Assembly (NCBI GenBank): GCA_000961575.1
Contig: LADP01000033.1
Span: 1 to 64,000 of the forward strand
Reading direction: 5' to 3'
DNA: 64,000 bases
DNA from: Peptococcaceae bacterium BRH_c8a
Lineage (GTDB): Bacteria > Bacillota > Desulfotomaculia > Desulfotomaculales > Desulfallaceae
The translations under genes and the position numbers were made by a program. The number at the start of each line of letters is the position of its first letter. The first letter of the stretch is position 1. This document shows, one piece after another, positions 20,550-29,531 of the stretch. Below the pieces are notes generated by a model. That model was given only the letters and a program-made list of their open reading frames with translations, ran no database searches and was not told the DNA's origin.

Positions 20550-20864
20550 ATGTTTTTCAATAGAATAAAAAGGGCCGTGCTTAAGTACCAACTTAACGAT
20601 GACCATCATGATAATTATGACATTGCCTGTATAGAAATTGGCGATCTAAAGGTTACATTAGCCCGTAAAATTACTATCCCAGTGCCCCACGAGTTTTCAG
20701 TATTTGTTCCCAGAGTGGAAATAAGGAAAAGGTGTTATAGCAACGGTAGTATAAAATGCGAAACGGAAACAATTTATAACAGTCTGACTATAGTGCACTC
20801 CCCACAGCGCCCTCCGACGGAAAGCCTCCAAGGTGCCAATAAAGAAAAAAACAAGACTTCTTAA
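20550..20864 (+). CDS. hypothetical protein
   Basis: A 104-residue soluble protein with no motif I recognise: basic start (MFFNRIKRAVLKYQL), a beta-rich middle (CIEIGDLKVTLARKITIPVPHEFSVFVPRVEI), and a polar tail. The ATG follows GGGGAG at 9 bases. A CCCAAGG/CCTTGGG hairpin sits at 20494-20515 just upstream. It stands alone between divergent/convergent neighbours; moderately likely to be real. Confidence 0.55.
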   Translation: MFFNRIKRAVLKYQLNDDHHDNYDIACIEIGDLKVTLARKITIPVPHEFSVFVPRVEIRKRCYSNGSIKCETETIYNSLTIVHSPQRPPTESLQGANKEKNKTS

Positions 20865-20891
20865 CGAAAAAAATAATAAAATATTGTAGCG

Positions 20892-21509
20892 TCAGGCGAT
20901 GGTGATTACCATGTGTGGTCCGTAGAGCCAGTTGTTTATTTCAAACATGTTGGAGATAGAACCGATTTTAAGTTTTTCTTTGGCCTTGTAATAGTCCAGG
21001 CAGGTGCCGCAAGAAAGTACGGTGGTGCCGGAAGTGTGCATTTTTTCCAATTGGCTTATGACATCGGATCCAGCACAGGTCAGAAAAACGCCGGTGTTAA
21101 GTAACAGCAGCGCTGCCGGTGGCGGCTCCATCTCCACCAGGGTGTTAAACAGGCTTTTTATGAGCACCTGGCCCAGGTCTGGGGAACCCTGCCCCAGGGA
21201 GTTGGTTGTAATCAAGTAAACCGGGCCCAACCCGGCAGGCCGTGCGGTTTCCGGTTTATGAACGCTATCTGTTTTTTGGGGCAGGGCCTCGCCCGGGTGG
21301 CTGATACTCAAATGAAATGCGCCTTCTGTCGCTTCTTCAGTCACCTCATAGCCTGCGTTCTTAGCGAACAAAGTGACATTCTGACGTGCAACATCGTTAT
21401 CAACTATCATAGTTATTGATGCGATACCTTTTTCTTCCATAGCTTTTTTAGTATTTATCACTGGCTGCGGGCAAGCCAGCCCACGGCAATCCACAGTTTT
21501 ATGAGTCAT
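20892..21509 (-). CDS. yedF: YedF-like selenium-metabolism protein
   Basis: 205 residues: an N-terminal TusA/SirA-like domain with the CPQP motif (DCRGLACPQPVINTKKAME) and a C-terminal DsrE/DsrF-like domain. This two-domain form is found next to selD in selenium-using bacteria and is thought to handle selenium or sulfur transfer. It lies 60 bases downstream of selD on the same strand, so it is probably co-transcribed. Confidence 0.9.
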   Translation of the reverse strand: MTHKTVDCRGLACPQPVINTKKAMEEKGIASITMIVDNDVARQNVTLFAKNAGYEVTEEATEGAFHLSISHPGEALPQKTDSVHKPETARPAGLGPVYLITTNSLGQGSPDLGQVLIKSLFNTLVEMEPPPAALLLLNTGVFLTCAGSDVISQLEKMHTSGTTVLSCGTCLDYYKAKEKLKIGSISNMFEINNWLYGPHMVITIA

Positions 21510-21569
21510 TTGGTGCCAACTTCTCCTTTCAAGAGTGGGTTATGAGGATAGGCCTTGCTGACTGGGGTA

Positions 21570-22631
21570 TCAATACCCGTCACCTGGCAGTACTCTGATT
21601 AATTTTTCTTCCCGGGGCAACACCCGGCCGATAATGGCGGCCTGGATGCCGGCTCTGGCCAACTCGCCGATCATTTTTTCTGCACCGGGTGCGGGGATGG
21701 ACACCAGCAGCCCGCCGGAGGTTTGCGGGTCATAGAGCAGCATCTGTTCCTCCGGTTTAAGCCTTTCGGCTACCTCAACCCGACCACGCAGGTGTTCCCT
21801 ATTGTCGTACGCCCCGCCAGGGATAAGGCCCATCCGGGCCATGTCCATGGTTTCGGGTAGCAGCGGCAGGGATGAGTAATCAATCTCCAGAATTACCCCG
21901 CTGGCACCGGCCATTTCGGAAGCGTGGCCCAAAAGCCCAAACCCGGTAATATCTGTGCAGGCATTGGCGCCATGTCGCAGCATGGCTTCGGAAGCTTTCC
22001 TGTTCAGGGCGGACATGCTTTGGCCAGCTTCACGTAAAGCCGCTTCCGATACCAGTTCCGCCTTAATGCCGGTAATGATGATACCCGTACCCAGCGGCTT
22101 GGTGAGCACCAGCAAGTCACCGGCTTTAGCGCCGGCGTTGGAAGTAATCTGTTCGGGCCGGGCCAACCCGGTTACGGTAAGACCGTACTTGGGCTCGGCA
22201 TCGCGCACTGTATGTCCGCCGGCAGTAATACCGCCCGCTTCCTGTACTTTCTCGGCGCCCCCTCGTAATATTTCTTCCAATACAGTATGAGGCAAACAGT
22301 CCGGGAAGCATACTATGTTTAGCGCCAAAAGCGGTTTGCCGCCCATGGCATAGATATCACTCAGCGCGTTAGCGGCGGCGATTTGGCCATACAGGTAGGG
22401 GTCGTCTACCATGGGTGTAAAAAAATCCACCGTTTGAATTAGTGCCTGGTCACCGTTTAACTTATAAACAGCGGCATCATCCGAGGTATCCAGGCCTACC
22501 ATCAGACGGGGGTCATTTGAAACGGGTATGTGTCGCAGTACCTGCGATAGGGTGTGGGGACCCACCTTGGAAGCTCACCCGGGAACCTGGGTCAGTCCAG
22601 TAAGTTTTACAATTTTTTTGGTATCAGACAT
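21570..22631 (-). CDS. selD: selenophosphate synthetase (selenoprotein form)
   Basis: Makes selenophosphate from selenide and ATP, the selenium donor for Sec-tRNA. The true start is ATG at 22631 behind GAGGG. Codon 19 is an in-frame UGA (22577-22575) in the context TQVPG-U-ASKVGPHTL, exactly the catalytic Cys/Sec position of SelD. The 353-residue product continues with GLDTSDDAAVYKL, GGKPLLALNIV and GGHTVRDAEPKYGLTVTG. Naive gene calling would start after the UGA and lose the active site. A hairpin (GGTGG/CCACACC type) directly follows the UGA. Confidence 0.95.
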
Positions 22632-22862
22632 GGAATACCCTCTTCTCTCTCTTTTCAATAGCATGTGCCAAATATTCAATTTTTACATTATTGTTTCCTT
22701 TATTGAGCTGATATAAGTTTTTTATGCAACTCCGGCAGTAAAAAAAGATTTTTATGTATTTCCATTTATGACCGAACATAAAGGTGTACTTCTTGAGCAA
22801 AAATATGATAAAATCTGAATGATTGTGTACAAGCCAGATTTTACAGAGGAGGAAACTTTATC

Positions 22863-23204
22863 ATGGAGCAACCATTTGAAGTGATTGTTTTTGGACTTAA
22901 CGCTCCGGCCGCCGTCTCTGGTTGAGGCCCGAGACCTTCCGCCGGGTGCGGAACAGAAAAAACCATGAAACAAGAGGCCGAAGAATTAGGTGCAACCCTG
23001 AAAGGTGATTTCGGGGACGACGTAACTATCAAGTTTGTGGACGTATCTACTGAGGACGTGAACCAGTACCCCAACATTGCGGCCATCCTGGGTAAGGTTA
23101 GGCTGCCGCTGACGGTAATTAACAATGAACCTCGTTTTCATGGCGGCATATCTGCCGACGTAATTACCAACGCCTTAAAAGAAATGCAGCAAAAGGAACA
23201 ATAA
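22863..23204 (+). CDS. small thioredoxin-fold selenoprotein (UGA at codon 21)
   Basis: The reading frame from ATG 22863 (SD AGGAGG, spacing about 11) runs to TAA 23204 through one in-frame TGA at 22923-22925, giving 113 residues. Layout: beta strand (FEVIVFG), loop with Sec21 and Cys29 (SGUGPRPSAGCG), helix, strand VTIKFVDV, then LPLTVIN with a likely cis-Pro, and a final helix, i.e. a thioredoxin/glutaredoxin fold. Coding character is equally good on both sides of the TGA, and selD-yedF are divergent neighbours. The fold resembles YuzD/DUF1462 disulfide proteins. Probable redox enzyme; substrate unknown. Without Sec, only 22965-23204 would be called. Confidence 0.85.
22923..22953 (+). promoter_or_regulatory. 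SECIS-like hairpin after UGA
   Basis: Starting at the UGA, the stem TTCCGC (22937-22942) pairs with GCGGAA (22948-22953) around the loop CGGGT. The loop lies 18-22 bases after the UGA and exposes G residues, the geometry expected for a bacterial SECIS bound by SelB. Confidence 0.7.
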
Positions 23205-23209
23205 GGAAA

Positions 23210-23360
23210 GGGGACACACCTCAGCTTAAAGTCAAGGCTTTGGGGTCGAGGAATGTCCCCAACGTATGAAAGGGGACACACCAAAGCGGAACGGGGACAC
23301 ACCTGCTGAAGCTTAGGTAATCCTCTGGGGACAGGAATGTCCCCAACGTGTGAAATATAA
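23210..23360. repeat. GGGGACA/TGTCCCC palindromic element cluster
   Basis: GGGGACACACC occurs at least twice and AATGTCCCCAACGT twice in about 150 bases, arranged as imperfect palindromes (for example GGGGACAGGAATGTCCCC). They resemble REP-like repeats linked to IS200-type transposases in other Firmicutes. No transposase is present here. Confidence 0.75.
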
Positions 23361-23383
23361 TTGGTAAAAATAACCTTAAAAGC

Positions 23384-23413
23384 GTTATTTTTCCCCTCCG
23401 GGCCGCATACTTT
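23384..23413 (+). promoter_or_regulatory. possible sigma-E promoter of yqfC-yqfD
   Basis: GTTATTTT (23384-23391) and CATACTTT (23406-23413) with a 14-bp spacer resemble the mother-cell sigma-E pattern. yqfC and yqfD belong to the sigma-E regulon in Bacillus, which supports but does not prove the call. Confidence 0.35.
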
Positions 23414-23434
23414 AGTGGCAAGGAGGGGATTTTT

Positions 23435-23719
23435 ATGGCCTGGAAGGATTTAAAAAACCGTTTTAAACGGCAATTCTCGGACTACCTGGAATTGCCCGGC
23501 GATATCATGCTTGATTTACCCAAGATTGTGCTGGTGGGTAACCTGCAGGTGTTTATTGAAAATCATCGTGGGATCCAGGAATATAACCCGCAGTTGGTCC
23601 GGGTCGTCGTAAACGACAAGATTGTAGAAGTCACCGGTGAGAGCCTGACTTTGCGCAATATTTTGCCTGATGAAATATGCGTGGAAGGTCAGATTAACTC
23701 CCTGTCTTTTTACAATTAA
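23435..23719 (+). CDS. yqfC: sporulation protein YqfC
   Basis: 94-residue YabP/YqfC family protein, needed for normal sporulation and made in the mother cell in Bacillus. It shows the family core LELPGDIMLDLPKIVLVGNLQVFIENHRGI and ends with a small beta fold. The ATG has an AAGGAGGGG SD and yqfD follows 17 bases later, the conserved pair. Confidence 0.93.
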   Translation: MAWKDLKNRFKRQFSDYLELPGDIMLDLPKIVLVGNLQVFIENHRGIQEYNPQLVRVVVNDKIVEVTGESLTLRNILPDEICVEGQINSLSFYN

Positions 23720-23736
23720 TTAGGAGGCGAACTGCA

Positions 23737-24999
23737 ATGCTGCTGTTTAGAATCCTGTCGCGCTTAGGCGGGTATGTTACTATAACGCTGCCCGAGGGGT
23801 GTCTGGAAAAATTCGTAAACCTGGCCGTTTCCCGGGGGGTATTCTTATGGGATATAACCGGCATAGGTACCGGTCGGGTAGCTATGAAAGTACGATTAAG
23901 CGGTGTACAAGCTCTACGTCACGTAGCCCGTATGACGAGCTGCCGGTTTAAAATAGTCGAGCGCCAAGGTCTGCCTTTCTTTGTTAGCCGGATGAAGAGA
24001 CGCCGGGCTATGACAGCAGGCGCTCTGATATTTGTGGCAGCATTGTACGTGTTGTCGTCCTTTGTCTGGTTTATCGAGGTCACCGGCAATAAGCTGGTAA
24101 CCGACCAGGCGGTAGAGCAGGTAGCCCGCCAGGCCGGCCTGAAATTGGGAGTGCCACGGTGGACGCTGGACGTAACTACTCTGGAGGAAACCATACTTGA
24201 CCAGGTACCGGGTTTGTCCTGGGTTGGTGTTTACGTTGAAGGCACCAGGGTATACATCAAGGTGGTGGAGAAAAAACTGCCGCCACCGGATGAAACCGGG
24301 CATCCGGTGGATGTGGTGGCTATCAAGGACGGACTGGTTAAACAGATACTGGTGCTAAGCGGGCATCCCGAGGTTAAAGAGGGAGATACGGTTACTTCTG
24401 GACAGGTGCTGATATCGGCTGCTATCCCGCCTCCGGTAACGGATGAAGAAAAAGAAACACCAGATGGGAACCGGGAAGACGCCCTGGAACCGGAAGTGCA
24501 ACAGCCGTTGCGTTATGTCCACGCCCGGGGGATCGTAAGAGCCAGGGTCTGGTACGAGGGCGTGGCTGATATGAGGCTAGTGGAAAATGGAGCCGAGATT
24601 ACCGGCCATGAGACTACCAGGTTTGGCATTAAATTCGGCAGTAAGGAAATAATTCTAATAGGGCCGCGCAAAATCCCCTTTGAACACTATGCAGTGCACG
24701 TTGAGGGTAAACGGGCACCTGTTTGGAGGAATATTGATGTGCCCGTCGAATTACTAACGGTGAGGTACTATGAGGAAAATCCTTACACCAAAAGTTACAC
24801 CAGGGATGAAGCCCGGCGCCTGGCCGGTCGGAAAGCTCTGGACAGCATTCGTGGGCAACTGCCCGAAGGTGCTAAAATAGTTGATGAGAGGCTGGAAGAA
24901 GTGGAAACACTCGACTCCGGTACCGTGCGAGTCAGAGCCGTGGTTGAGACACTTGAGGATATAGGCATTGATCAGCCCCACCAAAGTCTTGACTCATAA
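23737..24999 (+). CDS. yqfD: sporulation protein YqfD
   Basis: 420-residue membrane protein of the stage IV YqfD family, a partner of YqfC in the mother cell. It has a cytoplasmic N-terminal part, one membrane segment (about 89-108, LIFVAALYVLSSFVWFIEV), a FtsQ/POTRA-like segment (VTGNKLVTDQAVEQVARQAGL), and a large outer domain. ATG with an AGGAGG SD. The following 120-bp gap before phoH holds only AT-rich sequence. Confidence 0.93.
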   Translation: MLLFRILSRLGGYVTITLPEGCLEKFVNLAVSRGVFLWDITGIGTGRVAMKVRLSGVQALRHVARMTSCRFKIVERQGLPFFVSRMKRRRAMTAGALIFVAALYVLSSFVWFIEVTGNKLVTDQAVEQVARQAGLKLGVPRWTLDVTTLEETILDQVPGLSWVGVYVEGTRVYIKVVEKKLPPPDETGHPVDVVAIKDGLVKQILVLSGHPEVKEGDTVTSGQVLISAAIPPPVTDEEKETPDGNREDALEPEVQQPLRYVHARGIVRARVWYEGVADMRLVENGAEITGHETTRFGIKFGSKEIILIGPRKIPFEHYAVHVEGKRAPVWRNIDVPVELLTVRYYEENPYTKSYTRDEARRLAGRKALDSIRGQLPEGAKIVDERLEEVETLDSGTVRVRAVVETLEDIGIDQPHQSLDS

Positions 25000-25122
25000 G
25001 TACTAAAAAATGTTGAATATTAATCTACTGTTACTATTGCTAAATACTTTAATAATGACCCATTATTCTTACATTATAGTTTTTGTATCGCTGCACTAGT
25101 ACCGCGGAGGAGGTTCCGGCGT

Positions 25123-26091
25123 TTGACGGAAAACGTGGAAGATCGAGTAATAATGGATGATATAGGTGCCGCGGCGGAGATATTCGGCCGGCATGACCAA
25201 AATTTATCCCTTTTAGAGAAGGCTCTGGGCGTTAAGATGGTGGCCCGGGGTGAAGAATTGTTAATTATGGGTAGCCGGGAACAGGTGGAAACGACCCGGG
25301 TGGTTATCGGTCAACTGCAAGAATTTTACCGGGCCGGGAACCGGTTGACAACCCATGAGATTAATTATACCATTGACGCTGTAAAAGCAGGCAAGACTGA
25401 CGCCATCCAGGGTTTGGCCAGGGACGTGGTACTGGTAACCCCAAGGGGCAAAAAAATCAAGCCTAAGACGGTGGGTCAGCAGCATTATATCGAGGCTCTG
25501 CAGAAATTTGACATTGTGTTTGCCGTAGGCCCGGCCGGTACCGGGAAGACTTACCTGGCGGTGGTGATGGCCATCAGGGCACTACGCAACCGTAATGCAA
25601 ACCGAATTGTTCTGACCAGACCGGCGGTTGAAGCCGGGGAAAAACTAGGCTTTTTACCCGGTGACCTACAGGAAAAAGTAGATCCCTACCTGCGTCCATT
25701 ATATGACAGCCTTTACGATGTGCTGGGGTTCGAAAGTACGCAAAAATACCTGGAACGTCGCATTATCGAGATTGCCCCTCTGGCTTACATGCGAGGCAGG
25801 ACGCTGGAGGATTCTTTCGTCATTCTAGATGAGGCCCAAAATACCACCCCGGAACAGATGAAAATGTTCCTTACCCGCCTGGGGTATGGTTCCCGGGCAA
25901 TAATCACCGGGGATGTCACCCAAGTGGATCTGCCCAAGGGGCAGCAATCCGGTTTGATTCACGCCCGGCAGGTATTGAAAAACATCAAGGATATATCATT
26001 CCAGTCATTATCCATCCAGGACATTGTAAGGCACCCGTTGGTGCGGGAAATTGTAAGGGCGTACGACGAGGAAAACACACCGGTTGAGTAG
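25123..26091 (+). CDS. phoH: PhoH-family ATPase
   Basis: Cytoplasmic P-loop ATPase of 322 residues with a Walker A motif GPAGTGKTYLAV and Walker B FVILDEAQNTT. The family is tied to RNA metabolism, often beside ybeY, as here. The N-terminal part is KH-like. The start is TTG with a GGAGGAGG SD. First gene of a run with the 7TM-HD phosphodiesterase. Confidence 0.94.
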   Translation: MTENVEDRVIMDDIGAAAEIFGRHDQNLSLLEKALGVKMVARGEELLIMGSREQVETTRVVIGQLQEFYRAGNRLTTHEINYTIDAVKAGKTDAIQGLARDVVLVTPRGKKIKPKTVGQQHYIEALQKFDIVFAVGPAGTGKTYLAVVMAIRALRNRNANRIVLTRPAVEAGEKLGFLPGDLQEKVDPYLRPLYDSLYDVLGFESTQKYLERRIIEIAPLAYMRGRTLEDSFVILDEAQNTTPEQMKMFLTRLGYGSRAIITGDVTQVDLPKGQQSGLIHARQVLKNIKDISFQSLSIQDIVRHPLVREIVRAYDEENTPVE

Positions 26092-26150
26092 CGTTGACAT
26101 TTTTACAATAAGAACTTTTGTGGGTCGCTACACTAAGAGGAGTGGATGAC

Positions 26151-28328
26151 ATGCGCCCTCCGGTTAAGTTTAAGGGAAAAATCGCGGACGGCTTTAGCCA
26201 TCTGGCCGGTAAAAGGAAAGTGCGCCGGGGGTTGGCCGCTATAGTTTTTTTTATCGCCTTGACCCTAATTATAGCCGTGGATTTTATGCCTCAAAAGGTA
26301 AACCTGGTGGCAGGCCAAGTCTCACCAAGGGATATCCATGCCCCTCAAGGAGTAACTTTTGAGGATAAGGCCAGTACTGAAGAAGCCCGGGCATTGGCGG
26401 CGGCCAGAATTGAAAGACAATATATCGTGGATCCGCGCGTCAGCGTGGATGTGCAACAGAATATTTCCGAACTGGTTAAATCTATAAAAACCGTTCAAAT
26501 AAACGAGGCACTGGATGAAACTGAAAAGGTGCAACGGTTGAAAGATATTATTCCATACAACCTGTCTGACGATGTAATTAAGTCGCTGGCCCAGCCTGAC
26601 CAGGAACAAAACCTGAACCGCCTGGAAACCGGTCTTACAGCCATGGTAGTCAGGGTAATGGGCACACCGGAAGGTGTGGCCCAGGAAAACTTGTCCGAAG
26701 CGGAAAAAGAACTTATCGCAGGTGTGCCATCATTACAATTGTCCGGTGCTTATAATGAACTGGCCACCGGCCTGGTACGCAACTACTTGCGGCCTAACCG
26801 TTTTTATGATTCCGATAATACAGAGCGTTTAAAAGACACGGCCCGCGAAGCGGTTAACCCGGTGATGGTTACCGTTAAAAAGGATGAAAAGATCATTGGT
26901 GTGGGTGAAATCGTTACCGATGAACACCTGGCCAAACTGGACGCGCTGAACCTGACCCGTCCCACACTGCCGGTATCATCCGTGCTGGGCTCGGCCCTGC
27001 TGGTGGGTCTGATGATGGTGGTGGTATTATTTTACCTGTACCAGCAAAACAGGGAGATTTACCGCAACGCTGGCCACTTATACCTGCTGGGCATCATTGT
27101 GTTAGGTGTTTTGGGAGTGGCCAAAGCCATAATTGCCATTAACGTAGGCCAATGGCCTGAATTTGGAGCCCTATTTGGCTACCTAGCGCCAATTGCGGCA
27201 GCAGGGATGCTAATCGCCATTCTACTGGATTCCCGCCTAGCCGTGCTGGTGGTGGCTGTGATGGGCTTCATGCTGGGGCTGATGACCGGCGGAGATATTA
27301 ATTTTGCAGTGGTGGGCCTAATCGGAGGTATCACCGGGGTTTACGGGGTAAGCAAGCTAAGCCAGCGCAGTGATCTGGCCCGGGCTGGTTTTTACGCTGG
27401 CGCTGCCAGTATGGCTGCCATATTTGCCATGGGGCTCTTAAGCGAAATATCCATCGGACTGGTGCTAACCTCGAGTCTGATACTTGGTTCAGTAAACGGT
27501 ATACTATCTTCCATTTTGACCAACGGAGCCATCCCCTACCTGGAAAGCGCCTTCGGAATCACCTCTTCGGTGCGACTGTTGGAGTTATCTAACCCGGGCA
27601 ACTCGTTGCTCAGGCGGCTCCAGATTGAGGCGCCGGGCACCTACCACCATAGCCTGCTGGTTGGTAACCTGGCCGAGGCGGCGGCAAACGCCGTGGGCGG
27701 TGACGCACTGCTGGTGAGAGTGGCTGCCTATTACCATGACATTGGCAAAATTAAAAGACCGTACTTTTTTATTGAAAACCAAATGGGAGATAACCCCCAT
27801 GATAAAATAGCCCCCACGCTGAGCACCCTGATTCTAACCTCGCACGTCAAGGACGGGGTGGAATTGGCCAGGGAGCAAAAATTGCCCCAGGGGATTACCG
27901 AAATAATCGAACAGCACCACGGCAACAGTCTGTGTAGTTTTTTCTACCATAAGGCCGTTGAAAACAATAAAAATGAAAACGTTACCGAAGAAGAGTTCCG
28001 GTACGAGGGCCCCAAACCCCAGACCAAAGAAGCAGCCATGGTTATGCTGGCCGATGCCATCGAGGCTGCGGTTCGATCCTTACAAAACCGCACATCCGGC
28101 AGGGTGGAAGGGATTGTGCGGAAAATTATTAAAGATAAGCTGATGGACGGTCAACTGGATGAATGCGACCTGACCCTAAAGGATTTAGACATCATTGCCG
28201 CCGCCTTTATTAGGGTGCTGTCGGGAATATTCCATAATCGGATTGAGTACCCGGATCCGCTATCGCTGCAGAACAAGGAATCAGCTAAGAAAGCTAAACG
28301 CCGCAAAGGCCTGCAGAATCTAGGATAA
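26151..28328 (+). CDS. pgpH: 7TM-HD domain c-di-AMP phosphodiesterase (PgpH/YqfF-like)
   Basis: 725 residues: a cytoplasmic basic start, one membrane helix (about 25-45), a large extracytoplasmic 7TMR-HDED domain (about 60-275), seven hydrophobic segments (about 285-475), and a cytoplasmic HD domain with YYHDIGK as the metal motif. PgpH in Listeria degrades c-di-AMP. I choose ATG 26151 with an AGAGGAG SD; the longer upstream reading is unlikely. It is between phoH and ybeY as in Bacillus. Confidence 0.92.
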   Translation: MRPPVKFKGKIADGFSHLAGKRKVRRGLAAIVFFIALTLIIAVDFMPQKVNLVAGQVSPRDIHAPQGVTFEDKASTEEARALAAARIERQYIVDPRVSVDVQQNISELVKSIKTVQINEALDETEKVQRLKDIIPYNLSDDVIKSLAQPDQEQNLNRLETGLTAMVVRVMGTPEGVAQENLSEAEKELIAGVPSLQLSGAYNELATGLVRNYLRPNRFYDSDNTERLKDTAREAVNPVMVTVKKDEKIIGVGEIVTDEHLAKLDALNLTRPTLPVSSVLGSALLVGLMMVVVLFYLYQQNREIYRNAGHLYLLGIIVLGVLGVAKAIIAINVGQWPEFGALFGYLAPIAAAGMLIAILLDSRLAVLVVAVMGFMLGLMTGGDINFAVVGLIGGITGVYGVSKLSQRSDLARAGFYAGAASMAAIFAMGLLSEISIGLVLTSSLILGSVNGILSSILTNGAIPYLESAFGITSSVRLLELSNPGNSLLRRLQIEAPGTYHHSLLVGNLAEAAANAVGGDALLVRVAAYYHDIGKIKRPYFFIENQMGDNPHDKIAPTLSTLILTSHVKDGVELAREQKLPQGITEIIEQHHGNSLCSFFYHKAVENNKNENVTEEEFRYEGPKPQTKEAAMVMLADAIEAAVRSLQNRTSGRVEGIVRKIIKDKLMDGQLDECDLTLKDLDIIAAAFIRVLSGIFHNRIEYPDPLSLQNKESAKKAKRRKGLQNLG

Positions 28329-28332
28329 ACGT

Positions 28333-28367
28333 ACAAAGACCCGTGCCGCTTCAGGGGCCGGGTCTTT
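28333..28367 (+). terminator. terminator-like hairpin
   Basis: CAAAGACCCG (28333-28342) pairs exactly with CGGGTCTTTG (28358-28367). The tail has few T, so it may be a weak or bidirectional terminator. Confidence 0.65.
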
Positions 28368-28418
28368 GTTGACTTCAATTGTCCGCACCAAGATTAATCA
28401 GGAAAAACTAATAAGCTA

Positions 28419-28670
28419 TTAAGACATTTTTTGGACGCTGTCAGCGTTAATTTTGTTTGAATTCTTGGGCACGAAGGTCTTGCAGCAAGTAGCCATGCAG
28501 GTGTCCGCCGGAGTGGGTGACAATTGCTTGGCCATGGCGGCATCAATCCGGTCGGGTTGTTGGCTGCCGAACTCGTCGTTAGTAACCATAATTTCGTTGG
28601 CGACGCACTTGTTGCCTTGGGCATAATAGTGACAGGTGTCAACAAGGCAGTGGATATGCTGTTGGTTCAT
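28419..28670 (-). CDS. DUF1540 cysteine-rich protein
   Basis: 83-residue protein with the DUF1540 pattern of spaced cysteines (IHCLVDTCHYYAQGNKCVANEIMV and a later CMATCCKTF). Probably metal-binding; function unknown. Such proteins are common in spore-forming Clostridia. It lies on the opposite strand between two housekeeping runs, with an AGGGGG SD upstream of its ATG. Confidence 0.85.
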   Translation of the reverse strand: MNQQHIHCLVDTCHYYAQGNKCVANEIMVTNDEFGSQQPDRIDAAMAKQLSPTPADTCMATCCKTFVPKNSNKINADSVQKMS

Positions 28671-28887
28671 ACTTTGTCCCCCTTATATAGATATTAACTA
28701 CGTAATAATTTTTAGCATTTTGCTCTTTTTTATTTTGCCAATTGACGCCACGAATTCATTATGCAATACTAAAAATTTTATAATCATCCCAAACTATAGT
28801 TATTAGCAATAATTGTTTAATAAGAGTTTAAGAAGAAAGCCTGATGGCTAGGCCACAGACTTCCTTAAAAAAGAGGGGCTGGTAAAT

Positions 28888-29355
28888 ATGGCGGTGTTTG
28901 TAAATAATCTGCAGGATAAAGTGTCTGTTGACGACGGGCTTGAGGAACTGCTTATTGCAGTGGTGGACGGAGCGCTGCGCGATTGCGGCGTCGCCGGAGA
29001 CCCCGAGGTTAGCCTGGTGTTTGTTGACGACGAATATATCGCTGACCTAAACCGGCAGTACCGGTCGGTGGAAGGCCCGACGGATGTGCTGAGCTTTGCC
29101 CTACAGGATGGAGAACCCATGCCGGGCGGGGAAGATGAAGGCCCTCTGCTTGGAGATGTGGTTATTTCGCTGGAAACGGCCACCCGCCAGGCCGGTGAGT
29201 ACGGGCACAGCTTCCAGCGCGAAGTTGCCTACTTGACGGTGCACGGTGTGCTGCACCTTTTAGGGTTCGACCACGACACCGAGATAGAAAAACAGCAAAT
29301 GAGGGATCGGGAAGAAGCAATTTTAAATCGCGTATTGCCCGGCGGTAGAATCTGA
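28888..29355 (+). CDS. ybeY: endoribonuclease YbeY
   Basis: Zinc RNase for 16S rRNA 3' maturation and ribosome quality control. The 155 residues carry the metal motif HGVLHLLGFDHD (H-x3-H-x5-H) and the conserved YRSVEGPTDVLSF. ATG start with a GAGGGG SD. The 176-bp gap to dgkA shows no feature I can name. Confidence 0.95.
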   Translation: MAVFVNNLQDKVSVDDGLEELLIAVVDGALRDCGVAGDPEVSLVFVDDEYIADLNRQYRSVEGPTDVLSFALQDGEPMPGGEDEGPLLGDVVISLETATRQAGEYGHSFQREVAYLTVHGVLHLLGFDHDTEIEKQQMRDREEAILNRVLPGGRI

Positions 29356-29531
29356 ACCGTATGTCATTGCTATGAATCCAACGAAGTGAAGGTAAGGTTG
29401 GCACCAAAGCCCAACCAGAAAGTTGTGTTCATTTATCGTGGTGCGGGTACGCTCAGGATGACAGCCCCAAAGAATATTTTTAGGGAAGGCCCAGCGGTGC
29501 TTACCGGAAAGCCCGGGAAGGGTGAAGGCGG

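Noticed and set aside
21570-22565. selD starting at the GTG at 22565
   Set aside because: It would omit the catalytic Cys/Sec; reading UGA as Sec restores the family N-terminus.
22965-23204. Short ORF alone as the gene (ATG 22965)
   Set aside because: No SD at that ATG and it lacks the first strand of the thioredoxin fold; the UGA-containing frame is better.
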